Source: Pseudomonadota bacterium (GTDB lineage: Bacteria > Desulfobacterota > Desulfobulbia > Desulfobulbales > SURF-16). From it: a stretch of 36,838 bases of DNA. The stretch lies in assembly GCA_018897105.1 (NCBI GenBank), contig JAHILF010000108.1:1-36838 (forward strand), read 5' to 3'. The notes under the pieces are model-generated. The model did no database searches, was not told the origin of the DNA, and saw only the letters and a list, made by a program, of their open reading frames with translations. Below, in pieces: positions 16,815 to 24,984 of the stretch. Position 1 is the stretch's first letter. Each line of letters opens with the position of its first letter. The position numbers were made by a program, and so were the translations under genes.

Positions 16815-18071
16815 TCAAATTTTCTCTTCTACATATTTTCTAACAATCACAACGGAATTGATTCCGACCATGCCGAATGAGTTATTCAAAATTGTGCTTA
16901 CATTGTCAAGCTGTTTTGGATAATGAGCGACGATATTGGGTAAAGCACAATCCGGATCGAGATTATCGAGATTAATCGTCGGATGCACAAAACCATCCTC
17001 AAAGGACGGCAGATTCCCGGCCAGTTCCAGAACACCGGCAGCACCCATAGCATGTCCTATCACACTTTTCGTGTTATTGATATACGTTGAACTGCTCCCT
17101 GCAAAAACCTCCCTTATTGCCCGGCACTCCTCCACATCACCCTGTCTGGTGCCGGTGGCATGGGTATTGATGATGTCAATATCATCAGGGGCAAGCCCTG
17201 CCCGCTTCAAGGCAAGACGCATGCATTCTGCCTGGCGTGGACCATAGGGGAGCACAAAATCACGGGCATCAGAGTTCATGGCATAGCCGGCAATTTCACC
17301 ATAAATTCTGGCACCGCGTTCAAGGGCGCGATCAAGCCGCTCCAGCACATAAACACAGCCGCCTTCAGAAATGACAATACCGTTTCGGTCCCGATCAAAC
17401 GGCCGGGAAGCCTTTTGGGCATCGTCATGCTCGGCTAATGCACCTTGTGCCTTGAAACTGGCAAAGATTCCGAACGACCCTGTGCATTCGGAAATACCGC
17501 CGCAGAGCGCCATATCCACTTCCTCGAGTCTGATCATCTGCGCACCCTGAATGAGCGCGGCGTTGCCGGCCGCACAGGCTGCTCCCACTGAATAGTGGGG
17601 ACCGGTGATACCAAGATTCATGGTAATCTCACCGGCCGGATTATTTAAGACTGTTCGCGGATTATGATGGTGGGTCCAGTAATCAACGTTATAATCAAAC
17701 TTACTGATATTATAGACTTCATTTTCCGTCTCAACGGTGCCATGTTCGGTAAGCCCGATATAAACACCGGTGCTTTCTCTGGCATATTGGCTGAAATCGA
17801 TCCCCGCATCAAGCAGGGCCTCATTGGCGCAATAGACCCCGATGCAGCCGGCCCGGGTACCCCGCTTATTTTCCTTTTTTTTGCGGTACCGTGTTTCATC
17901 AAACGAGCATACACCGGCGTGAACCTTCCCCACATAGCGCAGATCAATCGTCTGAATCTCGCTGATGCCGGCAAGCAGCTTTCTGCGGAAATCCGTAAGG
18001 CTATTGGCATTCGGCGCAGCAAGACCAACACCGGTGATGACGATTCGTTGTTTTTCTGGTATGTTTTTCAT
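16815..18071 (-). CDS. Beta-ketoacyl-ACP synthase (KAS II/FabF-like), first gene of the hydrocarbon operon
   Basis: 418 residues, thiolase-fold condensing enzyme. The Cys-His-His triad is complete: Cys166 (VGAACAAGNAAL), His304 (NTHATGT) and His340 (SVIGHAMGAAG), with Lys335. It catalyses decarboxylative Claisen elongation of an acyl chain on ACP. The loop around 60-70 (RYRKKKENKRG) and 120-145 are unlike housekeeping FabF, consistent with a specialised KAS. It is preceded by 89 bases shared with the divergent membrane protein gene, where the operon promoter should lie; a TATATT is visible about 35 bases before the ATG but no convincing -35 box. No chain-length-factor partner is encoded next to it. 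Confidence 0.92.
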   Translation of the reverse strand: MKNIPEKQRIVITGVGLAAPNANSLTDFRRKLLAGISEIQTIDLRYVGKVHAGVCSFDETRYRKKKENKRGTRAGCIGVYCANEALLDAGIDFSQYARESTGVYIGLTEHGTVETENEVYNISKFDYNVDYWTHHHNPRTVLNNPAGEITMNLGITGPHYSVGAACAAGNAALIQGAQMIRLEEVDMALCGGISECTGSFGIFASFKAQGALAEHDDAQKASRPFDRDRNGIVISEGGCVYVLERLDRALERGARIYGEIAGYAMNSDARDFVLPYGPRQAECMRLALKRAGLAPDDIDIINTHATGTRQGDVEECRAIREVFAGSSSTYINNTKSVIGHAMGAAGVLELAGNLPSFEDGFVHPTINLDNLDPDCALPNIVAHYPKQLDNVSTILNNSFGMVGINSVVIVRKYVEEKI

Positions 18072-18160
18072 ATAAATGCAATTGATTCAAAAAATAAGAA
18101 CTTTTTAATATAGCTGATTTTTCAGGCCATGTCGACCAAGAAAATAAAGGAAAAAAATAA

Positions 18161-18631
18161 ATGGCGGACAAATTTGAAAAGGAAATTGAGGAACTTCTGC
18201 AAAAAGGGAAAAGTAAAACGGCAATCTGGGAAATGTTCAGAAACGACAAAGAGCCGCTCAAAGTTCTTTTTTATCTCAATAACAGCTCGCTGCCGCGGGA
18301 TAAAAAAAAATTTCAGGTGATCAATCTGTTGCTTGCCATAGTGTTGCTGTTTATGACGTCAAAAAAACTTATCACCGCCTTTTCCTTCGGCGCCCTTGAT
18401 ATCTTCTTAGTGCTCAGCCTGGTGGTGCCGGTCATCAACATCTATGTGCTGCGTGAGATCCTGCGTTTTCACAGGATCGGTTACCAGTTTCTTTTTGTCC
18501 TCTCCTGCCTGGCGCTGCTGCAGCCGGAAAATCATCATGAACAGGAACTCTTTATCCTGGGATTGCTGATCGGACTTTCCGGATATCTTTACAGAAGGAT
18601 GTTTCAGGTAAAGGACAAGATCACGATTTAG
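18161..18631 (+). CDS. Small membrane protein of unknown function, divergent from the ketosynthase
   Basis: 156 residues. A charged, soluble N-terminus (about 1-48, ADKFEKEIEELLQKGKSKT) includes SKTAIWEMFRN, followed by four hydrophobic segments: roughly 54-66, 76-97, 107-121 and 129-143. AAAGGAAAAAAATAA before the ATG is an adequate ribosome binding site. I recognise no family. It shares a short 89-base divergent control region with the hydrocarbon operon, so it may be co-regulated and could act in membrane placement of the product, but that is speculation. Confidence 0.75.
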   Translation: MADKFEKEIEELLQKGKSKTAIWEMFRNDKEPLKVLFYLNNSSLPRDKKKFQVINLLLAIVLLFMTSKKLITAFSFGALDIFLVLSLVVPVINIYVLREILRFHRIGYQFLFVLSCLALLQPENHHEQELFILGLLIGLSGYLYRRMFQVKDKITI

Positions 18632-18754
18632 GGAGATGGAAATTACAAATTTACCGTTTATCTTTGCCGTCATGCCAGCATGGTTCTAGCTGGCATTCAG
18701 CGGAGGGCCTGGTTTCCGGCTAACCCCCATCTCTGCAAACGGGAACAACGAATA

Positions 18755-18880
18755 ATGAAAGTTCTTACGGGGTAGGAGCGGGCCATGCCCGCGACCTTTG
18801 GCATTGAAAAAACTCGTTATCGCGGGCATGGCCCGCTCCTACCGCAGGATGACATGCTACGCAGCGGCAAGGACTTTCAT
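18755..18880. repeat. Nested palindromic unit (REP/MITE-like)
   Basis: A 24-base perfect inverted repeat pairs 18771-18794 (GGTAGGAGCGGGCCATGCCC...) with 18820-18843 around a 25-base centre. Outside it, ATGAAAGTTCTT at 18755-18766 pairs with AAGGACTTTCAT at 18869-18880 with one mismatch. GTAGGAGCGGGC-type palindromes are known as REP sequences in many proteobacteria. The unit sits between the 3' ends of the converging membrane protein gene and the mop operon and may also stop transcription, although no T-run follows. Confidence 0.75.
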
Positions 18881-18893
18881 ATAAACTCTCATT

Positions 18894-18911
18894 CTCACGG
18901 CGCGCCGTGAG
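18894..18911. repeat. Perfect 18-base palindrome
   Basis: CTCACGGCGCGCCGTGAG is its own reverse complement, with no spacer. It lies 14 bases beyond the nested palindromic unit, in the 415-base gap 18632-19046 that holds no gene. It could be a protein-binding site or part of a larger repeat. Confidence 0.7.
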
Positions 18912-18952
18912 CACAACAAAAGATGAAAAATTTGTTAATGCCAAGATTCTCC

Positions 18953-18980
18953 CGTCATTCCCGCATAGGCGAAAATCCAG
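18953..18980 (+). repeat. Degenerate third copy of the 28-nt repeat
   Basis: CGTCATTCCCGCATAGGCGA then AAATCCAG has the same length and ends as the copies at 22-49 and 65-92. Confidence 0.55.
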
Positions 18981-19046
18981 AACGCCTTGTATTCTCGAAG
19001 ATCCGGATTTCCGACAGCTGCCTCAGAAACAGACAGGTCAAATGAT

Positions 19047-19655
19047 TCAAATCCTCTGGTTGATGGCAGCAATATGCCAGTTGCCATTATCCAGATTGAT
19101 GATATTGAGGCAGCAATAGTCCTGGGGAATCAGTAAAAGATCTTTCAAGGGGAGCTGCTGCAGGCTTGCAAGCAGGACCCGGTTTACCCCTGCATGGGCA
19201 ACCACCAGCAGCGGGCCGGCATTTTCCATTGCCAGCCTGGTAAAAACCGGGAGACTGCGCTGGGCAAGATCAGCAAAACTTTCACCCCCCTCGGTTCGAT
19301 AATGGGCCAGATCCTCGCCCCGTTTTTCATATTCGCCGGGAAATCGCTTGCCCACTTCAGCAACGGTTAATCCTTCCCAGGCGCCCAGATTGATCTCGGC
19401 TAATTCGGGAACGGGCTTGATATCGATTATCCTGTCGCCGGCCACGAGTTCCGCGGTCTGCACAGTCCTGCGAAGAGGGGAGGTGAAAATCCGGGAAAGT
19501 TTAATATCCTTGAAAAAATCCCGCATGTCCCGGGCCTGGATCTTCCCTGCATCGGTCAGGGGAAGATCCAGTTGCCCCACGAAACGACGAGGCTGGAACT
19601 GTTCAATTTGCCCATGCCGCATCAGATAGATCGGTCCGCCCTTTTTTGCCGCCAA
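19047..19655 (-). CDS. Histidine phosphatase superfamily protein (CobC/GpmB-like)
   Basis: 202 residues. The phosphohistidine motif LMRHGQ (residues 11-16), the Arg-rich SPLRRTVQTAE, the acid ELAEINLGAWEG and the second histidine VAHAGVNR are all present, so the catalytic set of this superfamily is complete. It removes a phosphate from a small molecule or protein; the substrate is unknown. Start TTG at 19655 comes directly after the TGA of the preceding gene; an ATG start would cut into the first strand and the RHG motif. It is the last gene of the mop operon, suggesting a role in cofactor or nucleotide handling (CobC acts on alpha-ribazole phosphate in B12 synthesis). Confidence 0.85.
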   Translation of the reverse strand: MAAKKGGPIYLMRHGQIEQFQPRRFVGQLDLPLTDAGKIQARDMRDFFKDIKLSRIFTSPLRRTVQTAELVAGDRIIDIKPVPELAEINLGAWEGLTVAEVGKRFPGEYEKRGEDLAHYRTEGGESFADLAQRSLPVFTRLAMENAGPLLVVAHAGVNRVLLASLQQLPLKDLLLIPQDYCCLNIINLDNGNWHIAAINQRI

Positions 19656-20801
19656 TCAAGCATCCCGGCATTGGCTGATCAGGTAATCCAGACTGCAGCC
19701 TGTTTCAATCTCGATGGCCTCCATCACCTTCCTGGCCTGGAGCAGTCTCCTTGTGATAGCAGCGCAGGCGGCTGGATCTTCAGCATAGAGTTCAAGCTTC
19801 TGCCTGAAACGATTTTCCACACTGACCAGCCTGTTGCCGCTCACCATTTTATCGGCAAGGTAGACAATTTCTTTTTCCGTGACCCGGGCACCCGGAGGCA
19901 ATTCCGCCTCCTTATGGGCTGCGACGATATCAGCAACCCGGTCAAATCCCAGCTGCCGCAGCCAGCGGCCCCCTTCCTCTTCATGATGGGCATGGCCCTT
20001 GGCAATATCATGCAGCAGTCCGGCTACCCGGCAGACGTCTCTGTCCGGCCCCTGCCCCCTTTTCTCGGCAATTCCAGCGCATATTGCTGCCGCCAGATCA
20101 GCAACCCGTTGTGCGTGGTCAAGTCCCAATGGCGCCATTCCGTACAGATCATGCAGAAGAATACTGCATTCCTCAATGGTCGGCATATCACGTTTAGCAT
20201 AGAGATCGATACCTGATCTGTAGTCAGTCATGGTATCCATATCAAAGAGGATGTTGGCATCCGGCACCTCGATGTCCCGCACTGAGGTGACGCTCTGCCT
20301 GTCCACCTGCTCAAGCAGCCCGCGCAGCCCGTCCGGTCCGTCATTGTTGAGAATGTGCTTTGACAGGGAGGTGGTGATAAGCGGCGGATGACCGCGCCTG
20401 CCATGAAATACAGGATAAACGATTGCCAGGGGGAAATTGGTGAAGGCCTCGGCCAACAACCTGATTGTTCCCCTGCGGATCAAAGGGATGTCCACCGGCA
20501 GCAGAAAAAAGCCCCTGGTCTCCGGGCGCAGTGCCCTGATGCCGGTTTTGATCGAGGTGAACATACCCTGCTCATAGTCGGCATTATGCACGGCACGGGC
20601 ACCTGCCCGGACAGCCTCCTGCTCGACCTCCTCAGCCCTGTGGCCGGTGACGACGATGATATCACTGATGCCGCAGCTCTGAAAGAGTTTAATGATATGT
20701 CCCAGCACTGTGGTTTCCCCAAGGGGCAGCAGCGCCTTTAACTCTCCCATTCTGGAAGAGAGGCCGGCGGCGGGAATGATTGCTGCAAGTTCATTTTCCA
20801 C
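19656..20801 (-). CDS. MobA/MocA-like nucleotidyltransferase fused to an HD phosphohydrolase domain
   Basis: 381 residues, GTG start. Domain 1 (1-195) has the nucleotidyltransferase signature AAGLSSRMGELKALLP (11-26) and the metal-binding Asp104 in LPVDIPL, as in MocA/MobA enzymes that add CMP or GMP to molybdopterin. Domain 2 (about 205-370) is an HD domain: His229, His264-Asp265 (LLHDIAKG) and His296. The fusion puts cofactor nucleotidylation and a phosphohydrolase in one chain. It overlaps xdhC by 11 bases. In D. gigas Mop the cofactor is molybdopterin cytosine dinucleotide, so a MocA-like role serving Mop is a reasonable inference. It is similar in plan to D. vulgaris DVU_1551 (from memory). 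Confidence 0.88.
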   Translation of the reverse strand: MENELAAIIPAAGLSSRMGELKALLPLGETTVLGHIIKLFQSCGISDIIVVTGHRAEEVEQEAVRAGARAVHNADYEQGMFTSIKTGIRALRPETRGFFLLPVDIPLIRRGTIRLLAEAFTNFPLAIVYPVFHGRRGHPPLITTSLSKHILNNDGPDGLRGLLEQVDRQSVTSVRDIEVPDANILFDMDTMTDYRSGIDLYAKRDMPTIEECSILLHDLYGMAPLGLDHAQRVADLAAAICAGIAEKRGQGPDRDVCRVAGLLHDIAKGHAHHEEEGGRWLRQLGFDRVADIVAAHKEAELPPGARVTEKEIVYLADKMVSGNRLVSVENRFRQKLELYAEDPAACAAITRRLLQARKVMEAIEIETGCSLDYLISQCRDA

Positions 20802-21837
20802 GGTTCTGCCCCCTTGCGCGCTGCTGGATCAATTCGCCGACAATACTCACTGCAATCTCCTCCGGGGTATCAGCCTCAATGGACAGACCGATGGGACAAT
20901 GGACTCGGTCTATTTGTTCTTGTGCCGTCCCTTTTGCCAGCAGGTTGGTGTAAATGGCGTTACGTTTTTTCCGGCTGCCGATCATGCCCACGTAACCGGC
21001 ATTGGAACGGAGCGCCTGCTCCAGGACATCCCGGTCATGCATGTGCCCTCTGGTGACGATAACCAGGTAGCTGTCGTGGGTGATATCAAACCCTTGAAAA
21101 CAATCGGCAAAGGAGTCAAGCACGACCACCTGGTCGGCTGAGGGAAATCGCTCCTGGTTGGCAAATTCGGACCTGTCATCCATGACAATTACCCGAAAGC
21201 CTACCCTGGCGGCGGCTTCAGCGGTACAGGCGGAAACATGACCGGCGCCGAGGAGATAAAGGTCACCCGGGATGGAAAAGTAGGAAACCAGATACTCCTC
21301 ACCCTCATGGTTAATGACCGAAGGTGCAGAGGTGGAGAGCCGGAGTTTTTTGACGGCTGACAGAAGTGCCTCCGGAGCCTGGCAGCAGTTTGCTTTACAG
21401 GAATCGGCAATGACAAAGCGTGAAGTGCCGGCAACCTGACCATTGAGCTTACTGACAAAGGAAACTCGGCGGCCGCTGTCGAGTGCTGCCAGCAAGGTGG
21501 AGAAAACCTTGATATTTTCAGGGTCCGCTGCGATGTATTCCAGAAATATTTCCATGGTTCCGCCGCAGATCATATCCGTGCCGGCGGCATCGGCATTGGT
21601 CAGATCAAAAAAATGGCGGACGGAATTCTTATGGGTGAATGATTTTACCGATTCTTCTATGGCCACGGCCTCGACCTTGCCGCCGCCGATGGTGGCGGCA
21701 ATCCGGCCATCCTGCCGGACGATCATTCTTGCTCCGGCCATTCGGGGAGCGGAGCCGTTCTTGCTGGAGACGGTGGCCATCACCAGATCCTCGCCACTTG
21801 CCAATATGTCACAAACCTGCCTGATAAGCTGTTTCAT
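20791..21837 (-). CDS. xdhC: XdhC/CoxI family molybdenum cofactor maturation factor
   Basis: 348 residues. N-terminal XdhC/CoxI domain with TVSSKNGSAPRMAGARMIV and TIGGGKVEA; a conserved Cys91 in MICGGTMEIF; then a Rossmann domain (194-222, LLGAGHVSACTAEAAARVG) ending in GMIGSRKKRN and PIGLSIEADTPEEIAVSI. XdhC binds Mo cofactor, helps to add the terminal sulfido ligand, and delivers it to xanthine-dehydrogenase-family enzymes. The client here is almost certainly Mop in the same operon. Its start overlaps the preceding gene by 29 bases. Confidence 0.93.
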   Translation of the reverse strand: MKQLIRQVCDILASGEDLVMATVSSKNGSAPRMAGARMIVRQDGRIAATIGGGKVEAVAIEESVKSFTHKNSVRHFFDLTNADAAGTDMICGGTMEIFLEYIAADPENIKVFSTLLAALDSGRRVSFVSKLNGQVAGTSRFVIADSCKANCCQAPEALLSAVKKLRLSTSAPSVINHEGEEYLVSYFSIPGDLYLLGAGHVSACTAEAAARVGFRVIVMDDRSEFANQERFPSADQVVVLDSFADCFQGFDITHDSYLVIVTRGHMHDRDVLEQALRSNAGYVGMIGSRKKRNAIYTNLLAKGTAQEQIDRVHCPIGLSIEADTPEEIAVSIVGELIQQRARGQNRGK

Positions 21838-23146
21838 GGCTGATTTTTCCTCTTTTGTCTTCGATTATGCGTTTCGCTTTGTTGATGAGGCCTGTGGGGC
21901 TTGCCTCGAGAATAACCCTGATGTTTTTTAGTTGTGCAACCCCTTTGAGCAGCAATGCCGCCTGCTGAAAAACCTCATCTCTGTTTGCCGGGATAACCGC
22001 CAAACGGACAGTAAGGCTGTCTCGGCCATTCTCCTTTTGCAGCACAGGTTGAAAATCAAGCAGACCCGGGATGGCGAGCAGAATTTCATCCAGCACATCC
22101 ATGGAGAGGGCCTGGCCGTTATCCAGTTGCCGCACCTGGTCGATCCTGCCGCGCACCTTGTCCAGTCTGGCAATATGGCTGCCGCACATACACGGCCCGT
22201 CAAGCAGGCGACCGTAATCGCCGGTGCGGTAGCGGATCAGCGGCATACCCCGCCGGGTGAGGGTGGAAAAGACAATCTCACCCCACTCGCCCGACGACAG
22301 GGAAACACCGGTGCGGGGACAGACCACTTCAAAGAGCAGATCAGCTTCCCGCAGATGGCAACCGCACAGCCCTTCGCATTCGACCCCGCCACCCAGGCCG
22401 GTTTCCACTGTGCCGTAATGGCTGAAGACCCGGCACTGCCATTTTGCGGACAATTCATCGCACACGGTCCGGGGAATATAATCGGAGCAGAGCAGGATGG
22501 ATTTGATCTGTCCGGCCGTGACGGACTGCCCGGCAAGAGTGCGAGACAGGGCCAGGAGTTGCACCGGAAAGCCGACAATGGCGTCAAAATTTTCGGCAAA
22601 CACCTCTTCTGTCGCCTGCTGCGGATCATCCACCAGCCCGTAGATCCGGCTGGCAACATCCATCCTCTCCAAGGCGCGGGCCAGGAGATCTCCGGTGGAA
22701 TCGGCAGTGGCGCCGGGCAGAAGGATCAGCACCTTCTGCCCGGCTTTGACAAGTGATTTCATGCCGTGATGAAAAAAATCAATGGTGCGCTCCAGATCTT
22801 CCTCGGTGAAAAACAGCCGCTTGGGTGGGCCGGTGGTGCCGGAACTCTGCATGGTGATGATGCGGGCCACCTCATCCTGACTGACGCAGAGCATGTCCTG
22901 CCCGGAGCGGCGCAGATCGTCTTCATAGGTAAAGGGCAACCGGGAAAGTGCCCCATGATCCGTGATGTCAGTCGCCGCTGTCCCTGCCATTCTGGTTCGG
23001 TAAAAGGGGCTGTGAGCCACGGCATGGTCGATTGTCTGCCGCAGTCTGCGGAACTGATACCGCTCGATGGCGGCACGATCAGCAAACTGCTCTCCAGTTG
23101 TGTTCATGCTCGTCAACACGATGTCTTCAACCGTGCTCTTTTTCAT
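21809..23146 (-). CDS. Phenylacetate-CoA ligase-like AMP-dependent synthetase
   Basis: 445 residues, ANL superfamily of the PaaK type. SSGTTGPPKR (101-110) is the phosphate loop, HYGTVETGLGGG the adenine-binding motif, and RYRTGDYGRL the hinge Asp region. Such enzymes adenylate a carboxylic acid and make its CoA thioester. An odd feature is a Cys-rich stretch near the adenine motif (VECEGLCGCHL) and later GPCMCGSHIARL. In this operon an attractive role is to activate the acid produced by Mop, or to activate a precursor for the radical SAM system; neither is shown. ATGA overlap with the radical SAM gene suggests coupled translation. Confidence 0.85.
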   Translation of the reverse strand: MKKSTVEDIVLTSMNTTGEQFADRAAIERYQFRRLRQTIDHAVAHSPFYRTRMAGTAATDITDHGALSRLPFTYEDDLRRSGQDMLCVSQDEVARIITMQSSGTTGPPKRLFFTEEDLERTIDFFHHGMKSLVKAGQKVLILLPGATADSTGDLLARALERMDVASRIYGLVDDPQQATEEVFAENFDAIVGFPVQLLALSRTLAGQSVTAGQIKSILLCSDYIPRTVCDELSAKWQCRVFSHYGTVETGLGGGVECEGLCGCHLREADLLFEVVCPRTGVSLSSGEWGEIVFSTLTRRGMPLIRYRTGDYGRLLDGPCMCGSHIARLDKVRGRIDQVRQLDNGQALSMDVLDEILLAIPGLLDFQPVLQKENGRDSLTVRLAVIPANRDEVFQQAALLLKGVAQLKNIRVILEASPTGLINKAKRIIEDKRGKISHETAYQAGL

Positions 23147-24531
23147 CCGCCAGATGTCCGATATAAGCCCCGGCCTCTGCTTGAGGTTAGGTTATAGGCA
23201 CAGAAGGGAATGATCTTTCCTTCCGGTGAAACCACGTGGATGCAGCATCCATGCAACCGTTCAAGATCGAGATTCCACGCATCCTGAAAGGCCATGCCGG
23301 AGATGGAAAAGGTATGGGTCTTGGCCCTTCTGAGAAAATAATCCAGTTCATCCTCATTTTCCTGCACCCTGCTGGTGGCGCAATCGCATTGACTGGGGGT
23401 TGACCATTGCCTGGCGGTAAAGGAGACGCTTTTCTCTCTGCCCTCTATGGCTGACGGGATCTCTCGGTTCTGCCCGGCAGCTGAGCAGCATATCTGCTGC
23501 CAGGAGGTGATCCCTTTCAGGGTATAGTTATCCTGCACCAGGAAATTGGCATGAAAGGAACAGAGTGCATGTTCACAGGATGGCGGGGAGAAGAGATTTG
23601 CCGTTATCTCGCCGCCAGTCTGTTCTTCCAGGTGCATCAATATTTCCGGCAAAGTAATGCGGGTACTGTCATGGGGCTGCTGCGGATAGCGGCCGAAATA
23701 ACACACCGGCTGGAAATGGACACCCCGCACGGTGGGGGAAAAGCGGGCTGCGTAGTTGATGATGCTGCCGATTTCCCCGGTGTTGACCCCTGGCACGATG
23801 GTAGGCACCAGCACGACCCCGAGACCGGCAAAGCCGCAGTTGACAATGGCTCTTTCCTTGATTGCTGCAAGAGCACGTCCCCGCAGGGACAGGTGGACGT
23901 CGTCGTTGATGCCGTCAAACTGGAGAAAGACGGATGACAGCCCTGCGGCTTTCAGGCTCTTTGCATAGCCTTTATCCTCTGCCAGACGGATGCCGTTGCT
24001 GTTGAGCTGAATAAAGGAAAATCCTTTGTCCCGGCCTAGGCGGATGATGTCGGCAAGATCATCCCGAACCGTGGGCTCGCCGCCGGACAGCTGGATATTA
24101 CAGGGTCCGCTTGCCGCGAGCAACCGGTCATAGTAGAAAGCTATCTTTTCCAGCGAAGGATCTGCAGCCGCATGGTCGCCGGCATCGGCAAAACATACCT
24201 TGCAGCGCAGATTGCAGCGCGCGGTGATCTCGATGAGCGCGGTACAGGTATGCTGCCCGTGCTCCGGGCAGAGCCCGCAGTCAAAGGGACAGCCTTTTTT
24301 TGTCTTGGTGAATGTCTGCAGAGGCCTGGATGGCATTTTGGGCCTGTTCCAGGAGGTGAAGCGTAATGGCCCCCGCCAGATGATCGTGTCGAACTCCCCG
24401 TGATCAGGGCATTTTTTTACCAGATAAACATCCTCACCGTCTTTTTCCCGCACGGCGGACAGGCGCTGCAGGCAGGTGGGACACACGCTTTCTGTTGCAG
24501 AAATGATATCTCTGCGTGGGTCATTATTCAT
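23143..24531 (-). CDS. Radical SAM enzyme with N-terminal Cys-rich region (DVU_1554-like)
   Basis: 462 residues. The SAM-cluster motif is Cys106-x3-Cys110-x2-Cys113 (RCNLRCKVCFADAG), followed by LSGGEPTVRDD (GGE motif, SAM binding). Ahead of it come Cys17/Cys20 (CPTC), Cys41 (CPDHGE) and Cys81, Cys85, Cys88 and Cys96 (GCPFDCGLCPEHGQHTC), a set able to bind an auxiliary metal centre. This N-terminal plan resembles the MJ0619/tetraether-synthase branch of radical SAM proteins as I remember them. The C-terminal third has more cysteines (CCSAAG, QCDCATS, GCCIHV). Substrate unknown. ATG 24531 was chosen; it overlaps the upstream gene by 8 bases, while the frame to 24561 would start with TTG. Confidence 0.88.
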   Translation of the reverse strand: MNNDPRRDIISATESVCPTCLQRLSAVREKDGEDVYLVKKCPDHGEFDTIIWRGPLRFTSWNRPKMPSRPLQTFTKTKKGCPFDCGLCPEHGQHTCTALIEITARCNLRCKVCFADAGDHAAADPSLEKIAFYYDRLLAASGPCNIQLSGGEPTVRDDLADIIRLGRDKGFSFIQLNSNGIRLAEDKGYAKSLKAAGLSSVFLQFDGINDDVHLSLRGRALAAIKERAIVNCGFAGLGVVLVPTIVPGVNTGEIGSIINYAARFSPTVRGVHFQPVCYFGRYPQQPHDSTRITLPEILMHLEEQTGGEITANLFSPPSCEHALCSFHANFLVQDNYTLKGITSWQQICCSAAGQNREIPSAIEGREKSVSFTARQWSTPSQCDCATSRVQENEDELDYFLRRAKTHTFSISGMAFQDAWNLDLERLHGCCIHVVSPEGKIIPFCAYNLTSSRGRGLYRTSGG

Positions 24532-24979
24532 GGTGTAATTCTTTGGGAGCACTCGGGTCAAAACCGTATGCCGTCAATATTTCCAGAACCCGGTTGCGGC
24601 TTGAGGCAATGATGTTGCCGCACTTTTGCATTTCCATGGCAGCCCCACTGGGGATGATCTCATCGCATCTGATCCCGCCCCACCTGCCGGGAGCTGCACC
24701 GGTGAACCATTCGGTGAAATCGGCCAGCATCAGCTTATAATGCGGGGACTCCTCTTCACTGGGGACCCCCTTTGCCGCATAAAGGGCGATAACGCAGGCC
24801 GCGCCGCTTGCCGCACCGCACATCTCCCCGGCACCCAGGCCGTTGCAGAGTCCGGACATGGCGCGTACCAGCGCAACGTTTTCCTCCCCCATATCTTCAA
24901 GGGCCATTTTTATTAATATCTGGCTGCAGCAAAGCCCCTGGGAGCCGAGTTGCATGATGCGCAAAACTGTATCATCCAT
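24524..24979 (-). CDS. C-GCAxxG-C-C family protein (DVU_1555-like)
   Basis: 151 residues. It shows the family pattern of redox-type cysteines: SQGLCCSQ near residues 14-20, then SGLCNGLGAGEMCGAASGAAC, and a C-terminal IRCDEIIP and MQKCGNII. Members are small proteins thought to be redox or metal-cluster proteins; no activity is established. ATG 24979 with AAGGAG 8 bases upstream is convincing; the longer frame to 25051 lies in the methyltransferase gene. It is always, in my memory, found beside this kind of radical SAM gene. Confidence 0.85.
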   Translation of the reverse strand: MDDTVLRIMQLGSQGLCCSQILIKMALEDMGEENVALVRAMSGLCNGLGAGEMCGAASGAACVIALYAAKGVPSEEESPHYKLMLADFTEWFTGAAPGRWGGIRCDEIIPSGAAMEMQKCGNIIASSRNRVLEILTAYGFDPSAPKELHHE

Positions 24980-24984
24980 TGCAA

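Noticed and set aside
5933-18071. Firm call of ladderane or C31 polyene product
   Set aside because: Gene content suggests an unusual hydrocarbon but cannot fix chain length, unsaturation or ring formation.
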